Below are positions 1 through 6,874 of a DNA stretch of 28,654 nt, piece by piece. The stretch is from the IMG/VR virus record IMGVR_UViG_3300021368_000130, positions 1 through 28,654 of that record. One strand, given 5' to 3'. The notes beneath the pieces were generated by a model. That model had not been told where the DNA came from, ran no database searches, and was given only the letters and a program-made list of their open reading frames with translations. A program made the position numbers and the translations under genes. The stretch's first letter is position 1. Each line of letters starts with the position of its first letter. The stretch comes from a virus.

Positions 1-167
1 AAGTAGGACCACCAACCAGGAGCATTCAGACCGCGTGCTTTGTTCTCCGCGAGTGCTGCTTCTGTGTCGTCAATGAATAGGATTTGTTTTGCTTGGGACG
101 ATGCAGACACTCCACGACCAGCTTTGGTCTTGTTAGCATTGCTGTCCGTTCTTCCGTATAAGGACAT
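1..167 (-). CDS. Probable virion/structural protein, N-terminal part (3' end outside window)
   Basis: The first 55 codons of a gene that runs off the left edge. It begins MSLYGRTDSNANKTKAGRG and continues with a stretch containing FIDDTEAALAENKARG and LNAPGWWSY. I recognise this as a type of N-terminus recurring in marine T4-like cyanophages, where such proteins are usually listed as structural or hypothetical; that is recall, not a search. The ATG at 167 is preceded by a GGAG ribosome binding site about six bases upstream. A perfect TATAAATA late promoter lies about 35 bases upstream, just after a strong terminator, so the gene should form its own late unit. Late expression fits a virion role. 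Exact function is unknown. Confidence 0.75.
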   Translation of the reverse strand, partial: MSLYGRTDSNANKTKAGRGVSASSQAKQILFIDDTEAALAENKARGLNAPGWWSY

Positions 168-199
168 TGGATCTCCAGTAGACTGATTTATTCTAAGAT

Positions 200-207
200 T
201 ATTTATA
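200..207 (-). promoter_or_regulatory. Late promoter (TATAAATA)
   Basis: The minus strand reads TATAAATA, an exact match to the T4 late promoter recognised by gp55-programmed RNA polymerase. It follows directly on the U-tract of the terminator at 207-229 and sits about 35 bases upstream of the start codon at 167, the right distance to drive that gene. Confidence 0.8.
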
Positions 208-229
208 AAAAAAGGGGACCGAAGTCCCC
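207..229 (-). terminator. Rho-independent terminator with UUCG tetraloop
   Basis: On the minus strand GGGGAC-TTCG-GTCCCC forms a six base-pair stem with a C(UUCG)G loop, followed directly by seven T residues. It lies just beyond the stop codon of the 74-residue gene and separates it from the next late gene. Confidence 0.9.
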
Positions 230-234
230 GTTCT

Positions 235-459
235 TCATTCAGCAGCTGCCTCAGCAGGTGCTTCTTCTCTTGCTAGAATCGCCTTCTCAACTACAGCAAG
301 CAGTTGGTCATCGATATCAGTCTTGGTAAGTTTGACTGCTTTACGCAGGATGTGCATACAGATTTCAATCAGTTTCTCACCCAGATCCTCATCGTCGGGA
401 ATCTTAGCAATAGCAGCATCGACAATCTTCGATGCGAGTGGTAGTAGGAATGCAAGCAT
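235..459 (-). CDS. Small conserved phage protein with hydrophobic N-terminus
   Basis: A 74-residue protein. Residues 1-20 (MLAFLLPLASKIVDAAIAKI) are hydrophobic to amphipathic, the middle is a mixed helix, and the tail is rich in Ala and Glu. The first segment could associate with membrane, but it is short and interrupted by Lys and Asp, so a holin-like role is only a guess. It is probably all-helical. A late promoter (AATAAATA at 484-491) lies about 25 bases upstream of the ATG and a strong terminator follows the stop, so it appears to be a one-gene late unit. The ribosome binding site is weak. I believe similar short proteins occur in many cyanomyoviruses. Function unknown. Confidence 0.75.
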   Translation of the reverse strand: MLAFLLPLASKIVDAAIAKIPDDEDLGEKLIEICMHILRKAVKLTKTDIDDQLLAVVEKAILAREEAPAEAAAE

Positions 460-482
460 GATCTTAGAGCAATGGTCTAAGA

Positions 483-689
483 TTATTTATTCTTGTTCTT
501 GTGCTTCCACGCGGTGGCGTATGCGATGGACTTCTCATCCTTTGTGAGTTTGCCATCTTTAGCGTATGATCTCTTAATATGTTTGATCATACGCTCATAC
601 TTTTTTCCCTTCGGTGCCTCTTCCTTAATCTTTTTCTTGCCAGGTTTTGCTGGTTTTCCATCAGGTTCGCCGTCTTCTAGTTCAGGCAT
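483..689 (-). CDS. Small basic late protein with KYERMIKHIK...AYATAWK module
   Basis: A 68-residue protein from the ATG at 689; an in-frame GTG at 701 would add four residues. The N-terminus is acidic, followed by a Lys/Pro-rich linker and then a well-ordered block with KYERMIKHIKRSYAKDGK and EKSIAYATAWK. This block looks like a compact helical module that I recall recurring in cyanophage structural-region proteins, sometimes as the tail of larger proteins. It sits between the Cys-rich 255-residue protein (stop at 710) and the 74-residue gene, probably in the same late transcript as the former. Strongly basic composition would suit binding DNA or an acidic partner. Function unknown. Confidence 0.7.
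   Translation of the reverse strand: MPELEDGEPDGKPAKPGKKKIKEEAPKGKKYERMIKHIKRSYAKDGKLTKDEKSIAYATAWKHKNKNK
484..491 (-). promoter_or_regulatory. Late promoter (AATAAATA)
   Basis: The minus strand reads AATAAATA, fitting the cyanophage NATAAATA late motif. It overlaps the last codons and stop of the 68-residue gene and lies about 25 bases upstream of the ATG at 459. Confidence 0.6.
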
Positions 690-709
690 GATCTCAACCA
701 CTGGCTTCT

Positions 710-1477
710 TTACTTTTTTTCTGCTTCCTCCTTCATGCCTTTCTTCTTGGCACCGATGATCTTGGAGACCTTCTTACGACGTGCTAGAAGATACTTGTCA
801 GACTTATCGTGGTCACCATCGTTGTCGATGTCCTTGTCTTCCTTACCTACGGGATCAAGTTTCTTCTCGGTGATCTCGTCGCCAGTTGGTTCGTAACCTG
901 CCTTGACGCAGTTGTCAACTGTCTTGCCGCCCTTCTTCTTGGTGCCAGCAAGCTTGTAACCTTTCCAACAAGCTTTACCATCGAGTCCCTTTTCCTTACC
1001 TTCAATAGCATACTCAATGCCATTGAGTTCAAAAGTATAGGACTCTTTCTTCATATTCTTATCTTCCTTCTGACAGCGGGAGCACCCTTTCCCTCCGCAG
1101 TAAGAGCAGGTGTCGCACGATTCCCTCGCAACCACCTTCGTGGTGTCTTTAATCTCTGCTCCGTGAGATTGTTTGACGCCTGCACCGACACGTAGATTGG
1201 TAGCAGGATCAGGAGCACCCGCGCCTTCTTTGGGATCCTTTGTAGAAAAATCATCTTCTTTGTTCTCCTTGCCAGAGAGATCGGGGATAGATGTAGAAGC
1301 GTCAGCACCGCCAGCACGCTCAGGTGTTGCCAGTTCCTTCTTAGGTGGAGCAACTACTTCTTGGATTTGTGAACCCTGGAAACCATCTCCGCCCATCCAA
1401 CGGGTGTAGGAATCCATTAGTGCTTCCGAAAAAGCATCATTATGCTTAAGAGTTGTCGTTGGTTTCTGACGTTCCAT
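710..1477 (-). CDS. Late modular protein: Cys-rich (zinc-ribbon-like) and EF-hand-like segments
   Basis: A 255-residue hydrophilic protein with a modular look. Residues 1-35 form an ordered N-terminus. Residues 40-118 are low-complexity linker rich in Pro, Gly, Ala, Lys and Glu. Residues 121-135 contain CDTCSYCGGKGCSRC, a CxxCxxCx4CxxC metal-site pattern like a DnaJ/rubredoxin-type zinc ribbon. Residues 146-195 hold a small module with CWKGYKLAGTKKKGG and a conserved-looking Cys. Residues 214-230 (DKDIDNDGDHDKSDKYL) resemble a calcium-binding EF-hand or dockerin loop. The C-terminus is very Lys-rich. A perfect TATAAATA late promoter lies 28 bases upstream. Its start overlaps the end of the preceding gene by 32 bases. 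Probably a virion or capsid-associated protein; this is inferred from late expression only. Confidence 0.75.
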   Translation of the reverse strand: MERQKPTTTLKHNDAFSEALMDSYTRWMGGDGFQGSQIQEVVAPPKKELATPERAGGADASTSIPDLSGKENKEDDFSTKDPKEGAGAPDPATNLRVGAGVKQSHGAEIKDTTKVVARESCDTCSYCGGKGCSRCQKEDKNMKKESYTFELNGIEYAIEGKEKGLDGKACWKGYKLAGTKKKGGKTVDNCVKAGYEPTGDEITEKKLDPVGKEDKDIDNDGDHDKSDKYLLARRKKVSKIIGAKKKGMKEEAEKK

Positions 1478-1727
1478 TAGTGAAAATACTTCTTTTCCTC
1501 TCTTTATTTATAGAATCTGTGATATTGACATGACGGATATCTTTAATCCAAGAGCGGAACATCTCTCCCGACTCGCTGATAACAATAGCATAGTTACCAC
1601 CAACACGTTTGATCGTGCCTTTCTCACCAGTCAACGCGGACATAATAATATCTCCCTCCTGGAAAAAATCATCATGTCTTTGCTGCTGTCGCAGTGCTTG
1701 CTCTCTAAGTTTTTTAAAGTCTCTCAT
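1446..1727 (-). CDS. Small KOW/SH3-like protein
   Basis: A 93-residue protein. A charged N-terminal helix (residues 1-20) precedes a beta-rich block, GDIIMSALTGEKGTIKRVGG followed by NYAIVISESGEMFRSWIKDI. The alternation and the GEKGTIKRVGGNY turn are typical of KOW or SH3-like small barrels. The last 25 residues are polar and probably disordered; this part overlaps the late promoter and start of the next gene. The ATG overlaps the stop of the nucleotidyltransferase gene by four bases (ATGA), implying translational coupling to the 1724-4718 cassette. KOW-like domains often bind nucleic acid or ribosomal partners, but no function can be assigned. Confidence 0.7.
   Translation of the reverse strand: MRDFKKLREQALRQQQRHDDFFQEGDIIMSALTGEKGTIKRVGGNYAIVISESGEMFRSWIKDIRHVNITDSINKERKRSIFTNGTSETNDNS
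1505..1512 (-). promoter_or_regulatory. Late promoter (TATAAATA)
   Basis: Exact TATAAATA on the minus strand, 28 bases upstream of the ATG at 1477, inside the 3' end of the 93-residue gene. It should initiate the transcript for the Cys-rich protein and the gene after it. Confidence 0.8.
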
Positions 1728-2293
1728 TTAAAATTAGCAGGCAGGTTCTTTCTAATCTCATCCATCATCATCTTGCAGTCCTTATCATTCATAGATCTAG
1801 GAATACCCTGGCGGAATAATTTGAAATCGTTAGCATGTGCTGCACGTCTCATCTTTGTGCCAGAGATAGCAAAGGTATCTCCGTCAGCATCTCTGCTTCC
1901 TGAAGATTGAATCTCGATACTTCTGAACGAGAAGTCTTTGCCATTGTATTTGTGCAGGAACTGCATAGCATTTACTCTATCAGATCCTACAAGGAACACA
2001 ACTTCATTATATCCTGCCATCATCAGGTCTTGCATGATAGCGACAGGATCTTTTGGTCCCGAATATATTTTACCACGATGTTCTGGAAACATCAAGTTCA
2101 TGTAGTGCAGTTTACGTTCAGGTTTGAGTGGGTTCTTACCCTTCAGATCGAACGACTGAGAAATATAGATCCTATAGTCATGCCCATGCTGACTCGCGAT
2201 GCGTTTCACCCCATCGAAGTTTTCTTTATGTCCTGTAGTAGGTGGTTGGAACCTACCAAAGGTGAAATAACATTTGATGCAGTTTAACGCCAT
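1724..2293 (-). CDS. TxGH-family nucleotidyltransferase (NMNAT/cytidylyltransferase-like)
   Basis: A 189-residue single-domain protein of the HxGH nucleotidyltransferase superfamily. Residues 9-22 (YFTFGRFQPPTTGH) carry the N-terminal strand and the T/HxGH nucleotide-binding motif, with T19-T-G-H22. Residues 143-149 (ISGTKMR) match the C-terminal ISSTxxR motif that binds the triphosphate. Family members transfer a nucleotidyl group from NTP to a phosphorylated substrate (NMN, phosphopantetheine, choline-P, glycerol-P); the substrate here cannot be read from sequence. The middle is Lys/Arg-rich. The ATG overlaps the end of the ligase-like gene by ten bases and its stop overlaps the KOW-like gene, so it belongs to a tight late operon. 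Cyanophage homologues are commonly listed as cytidylyltransferases. Confidence 0.85.
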   Translation of the reverse strand: MALNCIKCYFTFGRFQPPTTGHKENFDGVKRIASQHGHDYRIYISQSFDLKGKNPLKPERKLHYMNLMFPEHRGKIYSGPKDPVAIMQDLMMAGYNEVVFLVGSDRVNAMQFLHKYNGKDFSFRSIEIQSSGSRDADGDTFAISGTKMRRAAHANDFKLFRQGIPRSMNDKDCKMMMDEIRKNLPANFK

Positions 2294-3483
2294 TGTTTCT
2301 GGAGAGTGAAGTTGTTGTAGGCAAACTCTAGTCTGTTGACTAGTTTGATCATGCTGCCGTCCTGGTGGAGAACATATCCCTCAGGTGTAGTCACCTTGTA
2401 TCCGTTCTCAGTCTGGACAAATGTTCTGAATTGTTCAAGGTGGTCCAGTTTATCTATGATCTTTTGCTTGATCAACTGAAATTCTTTATACAAAGCAAGC
2501 ATTGCCTTGAACTTATATACATTGTCTAGTAGATAATTCTCACTCTTGTAGACCAGATTGCACTTCTTCACTCTGTTGGCAGGTGTCTTGATCTTCGCCA
2601 ACTCCTTCTGCATCTTGGCATCGTAGAAGTTTACCAGAGCATTAATAGTCTCATCGATGTTACCAACATTTCGTCTATCTCTAATTTCGGCGTTGAAGAA
2701 TTGCTTAAGATAAGAAGAAATATGGAATTTAGCATCGCCAGTAGTACCAAAGTTAGACACCAAGTCATCTAGAAAGTCCCCACAGATTCTACACATCCTT
2801 TCTATTTTAGCGATGTGTCTGTTTAAGTCAGCTATTTCTGTAGGAGATAGTGTAACTTTGTTAATTGGTGTGTCGTTTTGAATACATGCAACATCTTTAC
2901 TGGAAGGAACCTTAGCACCAGCTCTTGCTTGCATCGACGCCAGTTCATCACCAGTGTAGTGGGTGTGAAAGACAACACCGATCTTTGCTGATTTGATTTG
3001 CTTGCCCAAAGGACTATCTACAGGTGCAGCATAGGTGATTGTATTAGGTCGGAACATATAATACTGGGTTCCGTCTACTGTTTTAGTATCCAGAGTGTCA
3101 TCAGTGAACAGAAGATCACCCTGGATGACACCATCGAAGTCTAGTTCCTGGAAATATTTGAGAGAATACTTGAGTTTGGTTGCTAGATCACCATCATACC
3201 AAATGTCAATCTGCTCATCGCTGTAGCATGTCTTGGGTTCAGTCTTATTAAAGACCGACTTGGTTCCAACAAAGAACATACCTGTTGTAGGAGACTTACC
3301 ACAGATAACTGATGGTGCTCCATCCCATTTTGTCTGCAAAAATCCACTTGCATCTGCTTTTTTGCCCAGCATCTTCATCAATTCCTTCAAGAAATTGACT
3401 GACGCGACACATCCCTCAACTCCATAGTTGAGCATCTCATCCTCTAGGTGTTCTAAGTGCTTGAGTTGTGTTACGTTTGCCAT
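2284..3483 (-). CDS. Putative KxDG covalent nucleotidyltransferase (ligase-like), otherwise uncharacterised
   Basis: A 399-residue protein usually left as hypothetical in related phages, as far as I recall. Reading it shows ligase/capping-enzyme-like motifs in the right order: KWDG at 52-55 (motif I, KxDG, where Lys takes AMP or GMP), VGTKS at 72-76 (possible Ia), DGVIQGDLLF at 117-126 (motif III-like), a hydrophobic strand GVVFHTHY at 169-176 (IIIa-like), TPEGYVLH at 366-373 (motif IV, EGxV) and MIKLVNR at 378-384 (motif V-like). A helical insert of about 140 residues (215-355) separates IIIa from IV, which is unusual. It is translationally coupled to the nuclease-like gene upstream (TAATG) and overlaps the TxGH nucleotidyltransferase downstream. 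Gene is certain; function is inferred from motifs only. Confidence 0.8.
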   Translation of the reverse strand: MANVTQLKHLEHLEDEMLNYGVEGCVASVNFLKELMKMLGKKADASGFLQTKWDGAPSVICGKSPTTGMFFVGTKSVFNKTEPKTCYSDEQIDIWYDGDLATKLKYSLKYFQELDFDGVIQGDLLFTDDTLDTKTVDGTQYYMFRPNTITYAAPVDSPLGKQIKSAKIGVVFHTHYTGDELASMQARAGAKVPSSKDVACIQNDTPINKVTLSPTEIADLNRHIAKIERMCRICGDFLDDLVSNFGTTGDAKFHISSYLKQFFNAEIRDRRNVGNIDETINALVNFYDAKMQKELAKIKTPANRVKKCNLVYKSENYLLDNVYKFKAMLALYKEFQLIKQKIIDKLDHLEQFRTFVQTENGYKVTTPEGYVLHQDGSMIKLVNRLEFAYNNFTLQKQWR

Positions 3484-4718
3484 TACTTTTTGTAGTAATC
3501 TCCGTTGGTATGCGTGGGGTAGACACCACCACTCTTATTTCTGATGTTGAACTTGAACTCGTAAGACTTGGTTTCAAATACAATATCAATACGCTTACCA
3601 GTGCCAGAGACACCACCATAGTTCACTTCTACCTTATTACTTAGGAGAGTAGAAGCGTCATCCATATACTTTCTATCGATTTCATAGAAGTGCAAGGCAG
3701 ATCCAGTGTAGTGACACATCCAATATCCGTATCCTACACCACTGGCGATCAGATCCTCAAGTGCTCTCTTGCCTGACGTGCTTAGGGTAGTCTCTGCAAT
3801 GTGACCAGGGACTGTAGGACCACCAGTTTTACCATAGTTCTCAAAGACATCTAGGAACTTCTGTTCATTGATACCAAACATTTCTAGATAAGTCTTACCA
3901 TCTGCAGGGATCTCTCCTGCCTTCAGTTTTGCCTCGGGGAACAGTGCCAGTTTGTCTCCACCGCTGGAGCGAACACCGCAGTTGAAGAATGATAGTGTGC
4001 TGCCAAACTTGACTGAGAGATATACTTTCTTGCCAGCAACTTCTAATGTAATATCTGTAAGTGTGGAACCAATATCAAGGGTGCTAGCACCACCTGCAGA
4101 GATAATGATACTGCTTCCTTTCTTCTTGAGAGGTCTTGCTTGGTTCTTACCACCCTCTCCAATTGCTTTGGTTGGTGCCTCACCATATGCTGCTGTGAGA
4201 GCACCTACGATTTGTTCTACGTGGTCTTGATATTTTTTGACTGGTTGTCCAGAGCAATAATCAATCAACGCCTGGGTGAGGTCATCCTCATACTGATTAC
4301 CCATGTTGACTTTCTTACCACCTTTGACCTGACCACCAAACTCTCCAGTCTTCTCGAAGTCTGCTAGTTCTAGTTCAAAGTCTCTATTGCTGATTGCTCT
4401 AGGTGTTTCTTTACTGGCAGGAAAGTTGCAAGTAAACTCGATGTTGTTCTGTCCTCGGAAACCTGCTAAGCAGATTGTTTGGAAGAGCATCTTTGCTTCT
4501 GCTTCCTCACTCTTGGACATAGTAACAAAGTCCATGAACTTAGACTTCGTATACTTCTTGCCTTGCTTCATTGTCACCTGAAAACCTGAAACCTCTACGA
4601 TACCAACATCGGTGAGGAATCTATTCTCTTTACCATTCTTGCTCAATGCTTTGTCGAAGAAGGTATCTATTCGGTCTAGATATTTGCCACCATTCCTAGC
4701 AAAGTCTCCTGCTTTCAT
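3483..4718 (-). CDS. Uncharacterised late protein with possible PD-(D/E)XK nuclease core
   Basis: A 411-residue protein. The N-terminal third is a mixed alpha/beta region. Around the centre a conserved-looking core contains NQYEDDLTQALIDY (Glu144 in a helix), then DIGSTLTDITLEVAGKK (Asp222) followed by VYLSVKFGS (Ser235-Val-Lys237). The pattern E...D-x(n)-(E/S)xK in beta hairpins is that of restriction-endonuclease-fold nucleases, with Ser in place of the usual Glu before the catalytic Lys, as in some restriction enzymes. This is suggestive only. It heads the late operon: CTAAATA lies about 25 bases upstream of the ATG, and its stop overlaps the ligase-like gene by one base. The ribosome binding site is weak. 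Confidence 0.75.
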   Translation of the reverse strand: MKAGDFARNGGKYLDRIDTFFDKALSKNGKENRFLTDVGIVEVSGFQVTMKQGKKYTKSKFMDFVTMSKSEEAEAKMLFQTICLAGFRGQNNIEFTCNFPASKETPRAISNRDFELELADFEKTGEFGGQVKGGKKVNMGNQYEDDLTQALIDYCSGQPVKKYQDHVEQIVGALTAAYGEAPTKAIGEGGKNQARPLKKKGSSIIISAGGASTLDIGSTLTDITLEVAGKKVYLSVKFGSTLSFFNCGVRSSGGDKLALFPEAKLKAGEIPADGKTYLEMFGINEQKFLDVFENYGKTGGPTVPGHIAETTLSTSGKRALEDLIASGVGYGYWMCHYTGSALHFYEIDRKYMDDASTLLSNKVEVNYGGVSGTGKRIDIVFETKSYEFKFNIRNKSGGVYPTHTNGDYYKK

Positions 4719-4740
4719 TCTAAGACTCTAGTCTACAGAA

Positions 4741-4941
4741 CTATTTAGAACGGAGGTTCTTGAGATAATCTTTTTCATTTTGATAGGGATGTTTTTTTCC
4801 CGACCAGATCTCATATCCTTCTACAACATCTGGAATCAACCATTGGTCTACTCGGTAGCAATACTTCCAGTTGACAGGTTGAATACAATTCACAACTACA
4901 ACTTGGAAGAATGCTACCAAGTGGATCCATAGACTTAGCAC
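4741..4941 (-). CDS. Small protein with hydrophobic N-terminus
   Basis: A 66-residue protein starting at a GTG that overlaps the preceding stop (TAGTG), so translation is probably coupled. The first 20 residues (MLSLWIHLVAFFQVVVVNCI) are hydrophobic and could form one membrane segment or an uncleaved signal anchor. The rest is polar and aromatic (NWKYCYRVDQWLIPD, GYEIWSGKKHPYQ). It is the last gene of the polymerase transcript before a late promoter that overlaps its stop codon. I do not recognise the family. Confidence 0.6.
   Translation of the reverse strand: MLSLWIHLVAFFQVVVVNCIQPVNWKYCYRVDQWLIPDVVEGYEIWSGKKHPYQNEKDYLKNLRSK
4742..4748 (-). promoter_or_regulatory. Late promoter (CTAAATA)
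   Basis: The minus strand reads TTCTAAATAGTTC, containing CTAAATA, a motif reported for cyanophage late genes. It overlaps the stop codon of the 66-residue membrane-type gene and lies about 25 bases upstream of the ATG at 4718. It marks the switch from the replication block to the left-hand late block. Confidence 0.65.
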
Positions 4942-5075
4942 TAGTAAGATGCCTCTTCGTCTTTGTTTACTTCACACTCTTCAAACTCATGCCTTGTAGC
5001 ATCATAGAGGAGGTCGAAGTCCTCCTCTTGCAAAGAATGTATGACGACTCCATTGTCGTCATAGATGTGATACAT
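4941..5075 (-). CDS. Very small acidic protein (44 residues)
   Basis: A short reading frame encoding MYHIYDDNGVVIHSLQEEDF, then a helical, Glu-rich second half ending in EEASY. Support comes from position: it fills exactly the space between MazG (its ATG lies two bases after the MazG stop) and the next gene (its TAG overlaps the following GTG). The protein is well behaved, with a beta-hairpin start and an amphipathic helix. The ribosome binding site is poor, so coupling to MazG translation is likely. Function unknown. Confidence 0.6.
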   Translation of the reverse strand: MYHIYDDNGVVIHSLQEEDFDLLYDATRHEFEECEVNKDEEASY

Positions 5076-5076
5076 C

Positions 5077-5484
5077 TTATCGGTCGTCTGCTGCTCGGTT
5101 TTCGCTTTTGAAGACATCGAATTCTCCTCCTGGATAACGCTTCTTGAGTTTGTTTACATTCGTCTCTACAACATCGTCAAATGACACTTCTAGTGCCATG
5201 CAAGCTTGAGCAACATACCACATGATGTCACCCAACTCAATAATAAGATGCTCGCGGTTATCTTCGTTCCAAGGTTTGCCTTGGAATACCATCTTCTTAA
5301 TGATCTCAAGGAACTCACCACCCTCAGCATTAATTCCAACACCAGCAGTAAGGAGTCTCTCAATATTGGCACCTTGTCGATCAAGGTCACCGATACGATC
5401 AGCAAAATCAACAAAGTTTGTACTAGCTTCACTAGTAACTGCTGAAACAAATTCTTGATAACGTTCAAAATTGACTTTAGACAT
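5077..5484 (-). CDS. mazG: MazG-like nucleotide pyrophosphohydrolase
   Basis: A 135-residue single-domain MazG, about half the length of tandem-domain bacterial MazG and typical of cyanophages. The metal-binding helices show NAEGGEFLEIIKKM and HLIIELGDIMWYV, giving the ExxE...ExxD pattern of the all-alpha NTP pyrophosphatase family. The family hydrolyses (d)NTPs to (d)NMP and PPi. Cyanophage MazG was first proposed to act on ppGpp, and later work pointed to dGTP/dCTP. I start it at the ATG at 5484, one base past the helicase stop; an in-frame upstream start would lie inside the helicase gene. It follows gp41 at the end of the replication operon, consistent with nucleotide supply during phage DNA synthesis. 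Confidence 0.92.
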   Translation of the reverse strand: MSKVNFERYQEFVSAVTSEASTNFVDFADRIGDLDRQGANIERLLTAGVGINAEGGEFLEIIKKMVFQGKPWNEDNREHLIIELGDIMWYVAQACMALEVSFDDVVETNVNKLKKRYPGGEFDVFKSENRAADDR

Positions 5485-5485
5485 G

Positions 5486-6874
5486 TTAGATAATAAAGGA
5501 ACTAAATTTGTCGATGCGTTTCTGACGATCTGAGATATCGTCAAACTGATCGGTGGGATCTTCTTGATCCGTGACGGAAAGAGGTACTTCGTCTTCTACA
5601 TTATACAACTTCATCTTGCCTCTGTCAATACCGACAGTAAACTTACGCTGCCATGCCAGATCGTTGTAACGATTCTTCAACTGCTTTACCATGATGCGAC
5701 CAGACTGCTCCAGTTCCTCCGTAGAGATTAGAGCAAACATAAGATCAGCAGTAGCAGGCAAACCAAAAGATTCAGAAGTGTCAGTGAGTTCGACATCGCT
5801 ATTTCCAAATCCTGAACGAGTGGTTTGTGTAGCGGAAACAATTGGAACATCATGTTCACAAGCAAGACCACGCAGTTCTTCAGCAATCGCTTTTACATAC
5901 GTGTATGAGTTTACAATATGACCCTTGTAACGTGAACTTGCACAAATATTTAGATAGTCGATAAAAATGATGTCAGGTTTAAAAGACTTTTTCAACGAGA
6001 GTTCGTTGATGAGTGCTTTAAAATGCCCAACGTGTGCGCTTGCTGTAGGGTATTCTTTAATAATGAGTCTGCCTTCTGTCTTTCTACCAATCTCAGATAC
6101 TCGGGAAGTGAATATCTGCTCTGGTAATGTAGCGATGTCCCGTATGTTGACATTGAGGAGATTAGCGTCAATTCTTTCTGCAATCTTTTCCTCAGACATC
6201 TCACAGGTGACATAAAGAACGTTCTTGCCTTGGGTAAGAGCAGCAGCGGCGCAATGACACATAAATAGAGACTTCCCAACACCAGTGCCAGCGAGAGCAA
6301 TATTAAGCGTCTTATTGGGTAAACCTCCTTTCGTGATCTGATTGAATTTCTCAAGGTCAAAAGGAATCTTCTCTTCATCCTTGTGGTAAAACTCATAGCG
6401 ATCCTCTACATTTTGTACGTAGTCGTGTCCGATGTATTCATCAAATGATACTGCCAAGGCTTCTTGGAGAATGGAGGGTATCGCATCTCGCGAAAGCGTT
6501 TTATCGCCTCCATCTGCGATCTTGATCGAGTGTAAGAGGGCATTGTAGATTGCTCGCTCTTGACACCACTTTTCTGTTCGGTCTCGCAACCAGTCTGTGT
6601 CTGTTGCCTCGTCAGAATATTCCTTAACTTGTTTAACAGACGCTTCGTAAGTTTCTTGGGTGAGATCATTTCTCTGTTGCAATTGTAAAATGACAACCTC
6701 AGCAGTAGGAACCTTGTCATACTTGGTAGAGAAGTCTTCAATCTCTTCAAAGACTACACGCTCAGTGATGTCTTCAAAATAATCTGCCTTGAGAAACGGA
6801 ACTACCTTGCGATAGTAAGTCTCGTTACCAAGAAGGTTACGCAAGATAGTTGTTTCCAGTTTCTCACTCGTCAT
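5486..6874 (-). CDS. gp41: Replicative DNA helicase (gp41, DnaB-type)
   Basis: A 462-residue hexameric 5'-3' replicative helicase of the DnaB/gp41 family, which unwinds the fork and works with the phage primase. Visible motifs: an N-terminal helical domain (1-170), Walker A AGTGVGKS at 195-202, a DnaB-type H1a region [14 protein letters not shown] at 223-236, Walker [10 protein letters not shown] at 302-310, and the H3-like segment [13 protein letters not shown]. Length is close to T4 gp41 (475). The ATG overlaps the uvsX stop by 11 bases and the stop is one base from mazG, so uvsX-41-mazG form one operon. No gp61 primase is in this window. Confidence 0.96.
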   Translation of the reverse strand: MTSEKLETTILRNLLGNETYYRKVVPFLKADYFEDITERVVFEEIEDFSTKYDKVPTAEVVILQLQQRNDLTQETYEASVKQVKEYSDEATDTDWLRDRTEKWCQERAIYNALLHSIKIADGGDKTLSRDAIPSILQEALAVSFDEYIGHDYVQNVEDRYEFYHKDEEKIPFDLEKFNQITKGGLPNKTLNIALAGTGVGKSLFMCHCAAAALTQGKNVLYVTCEMSEEKIAERIDANLLNVNIRDIATLPEQIFTSRVSEIGRKTEGRLIIKEYPTASAHVGHFKALINELSLKKSFKPDIIFIDYLNICASSRYKGHIVNSYTYVKAIAEELRGLACEHDVPIVSATQTTRSGFGNSDVELTDTSESFGLPATADLMFALISTEELEQSGRIMVKQLKNRYNDLAWQRKFTVGIDRGKMKLYNVEDEVPLSVTDQEDPTDQFDDISDRQKRIDKFSSFII

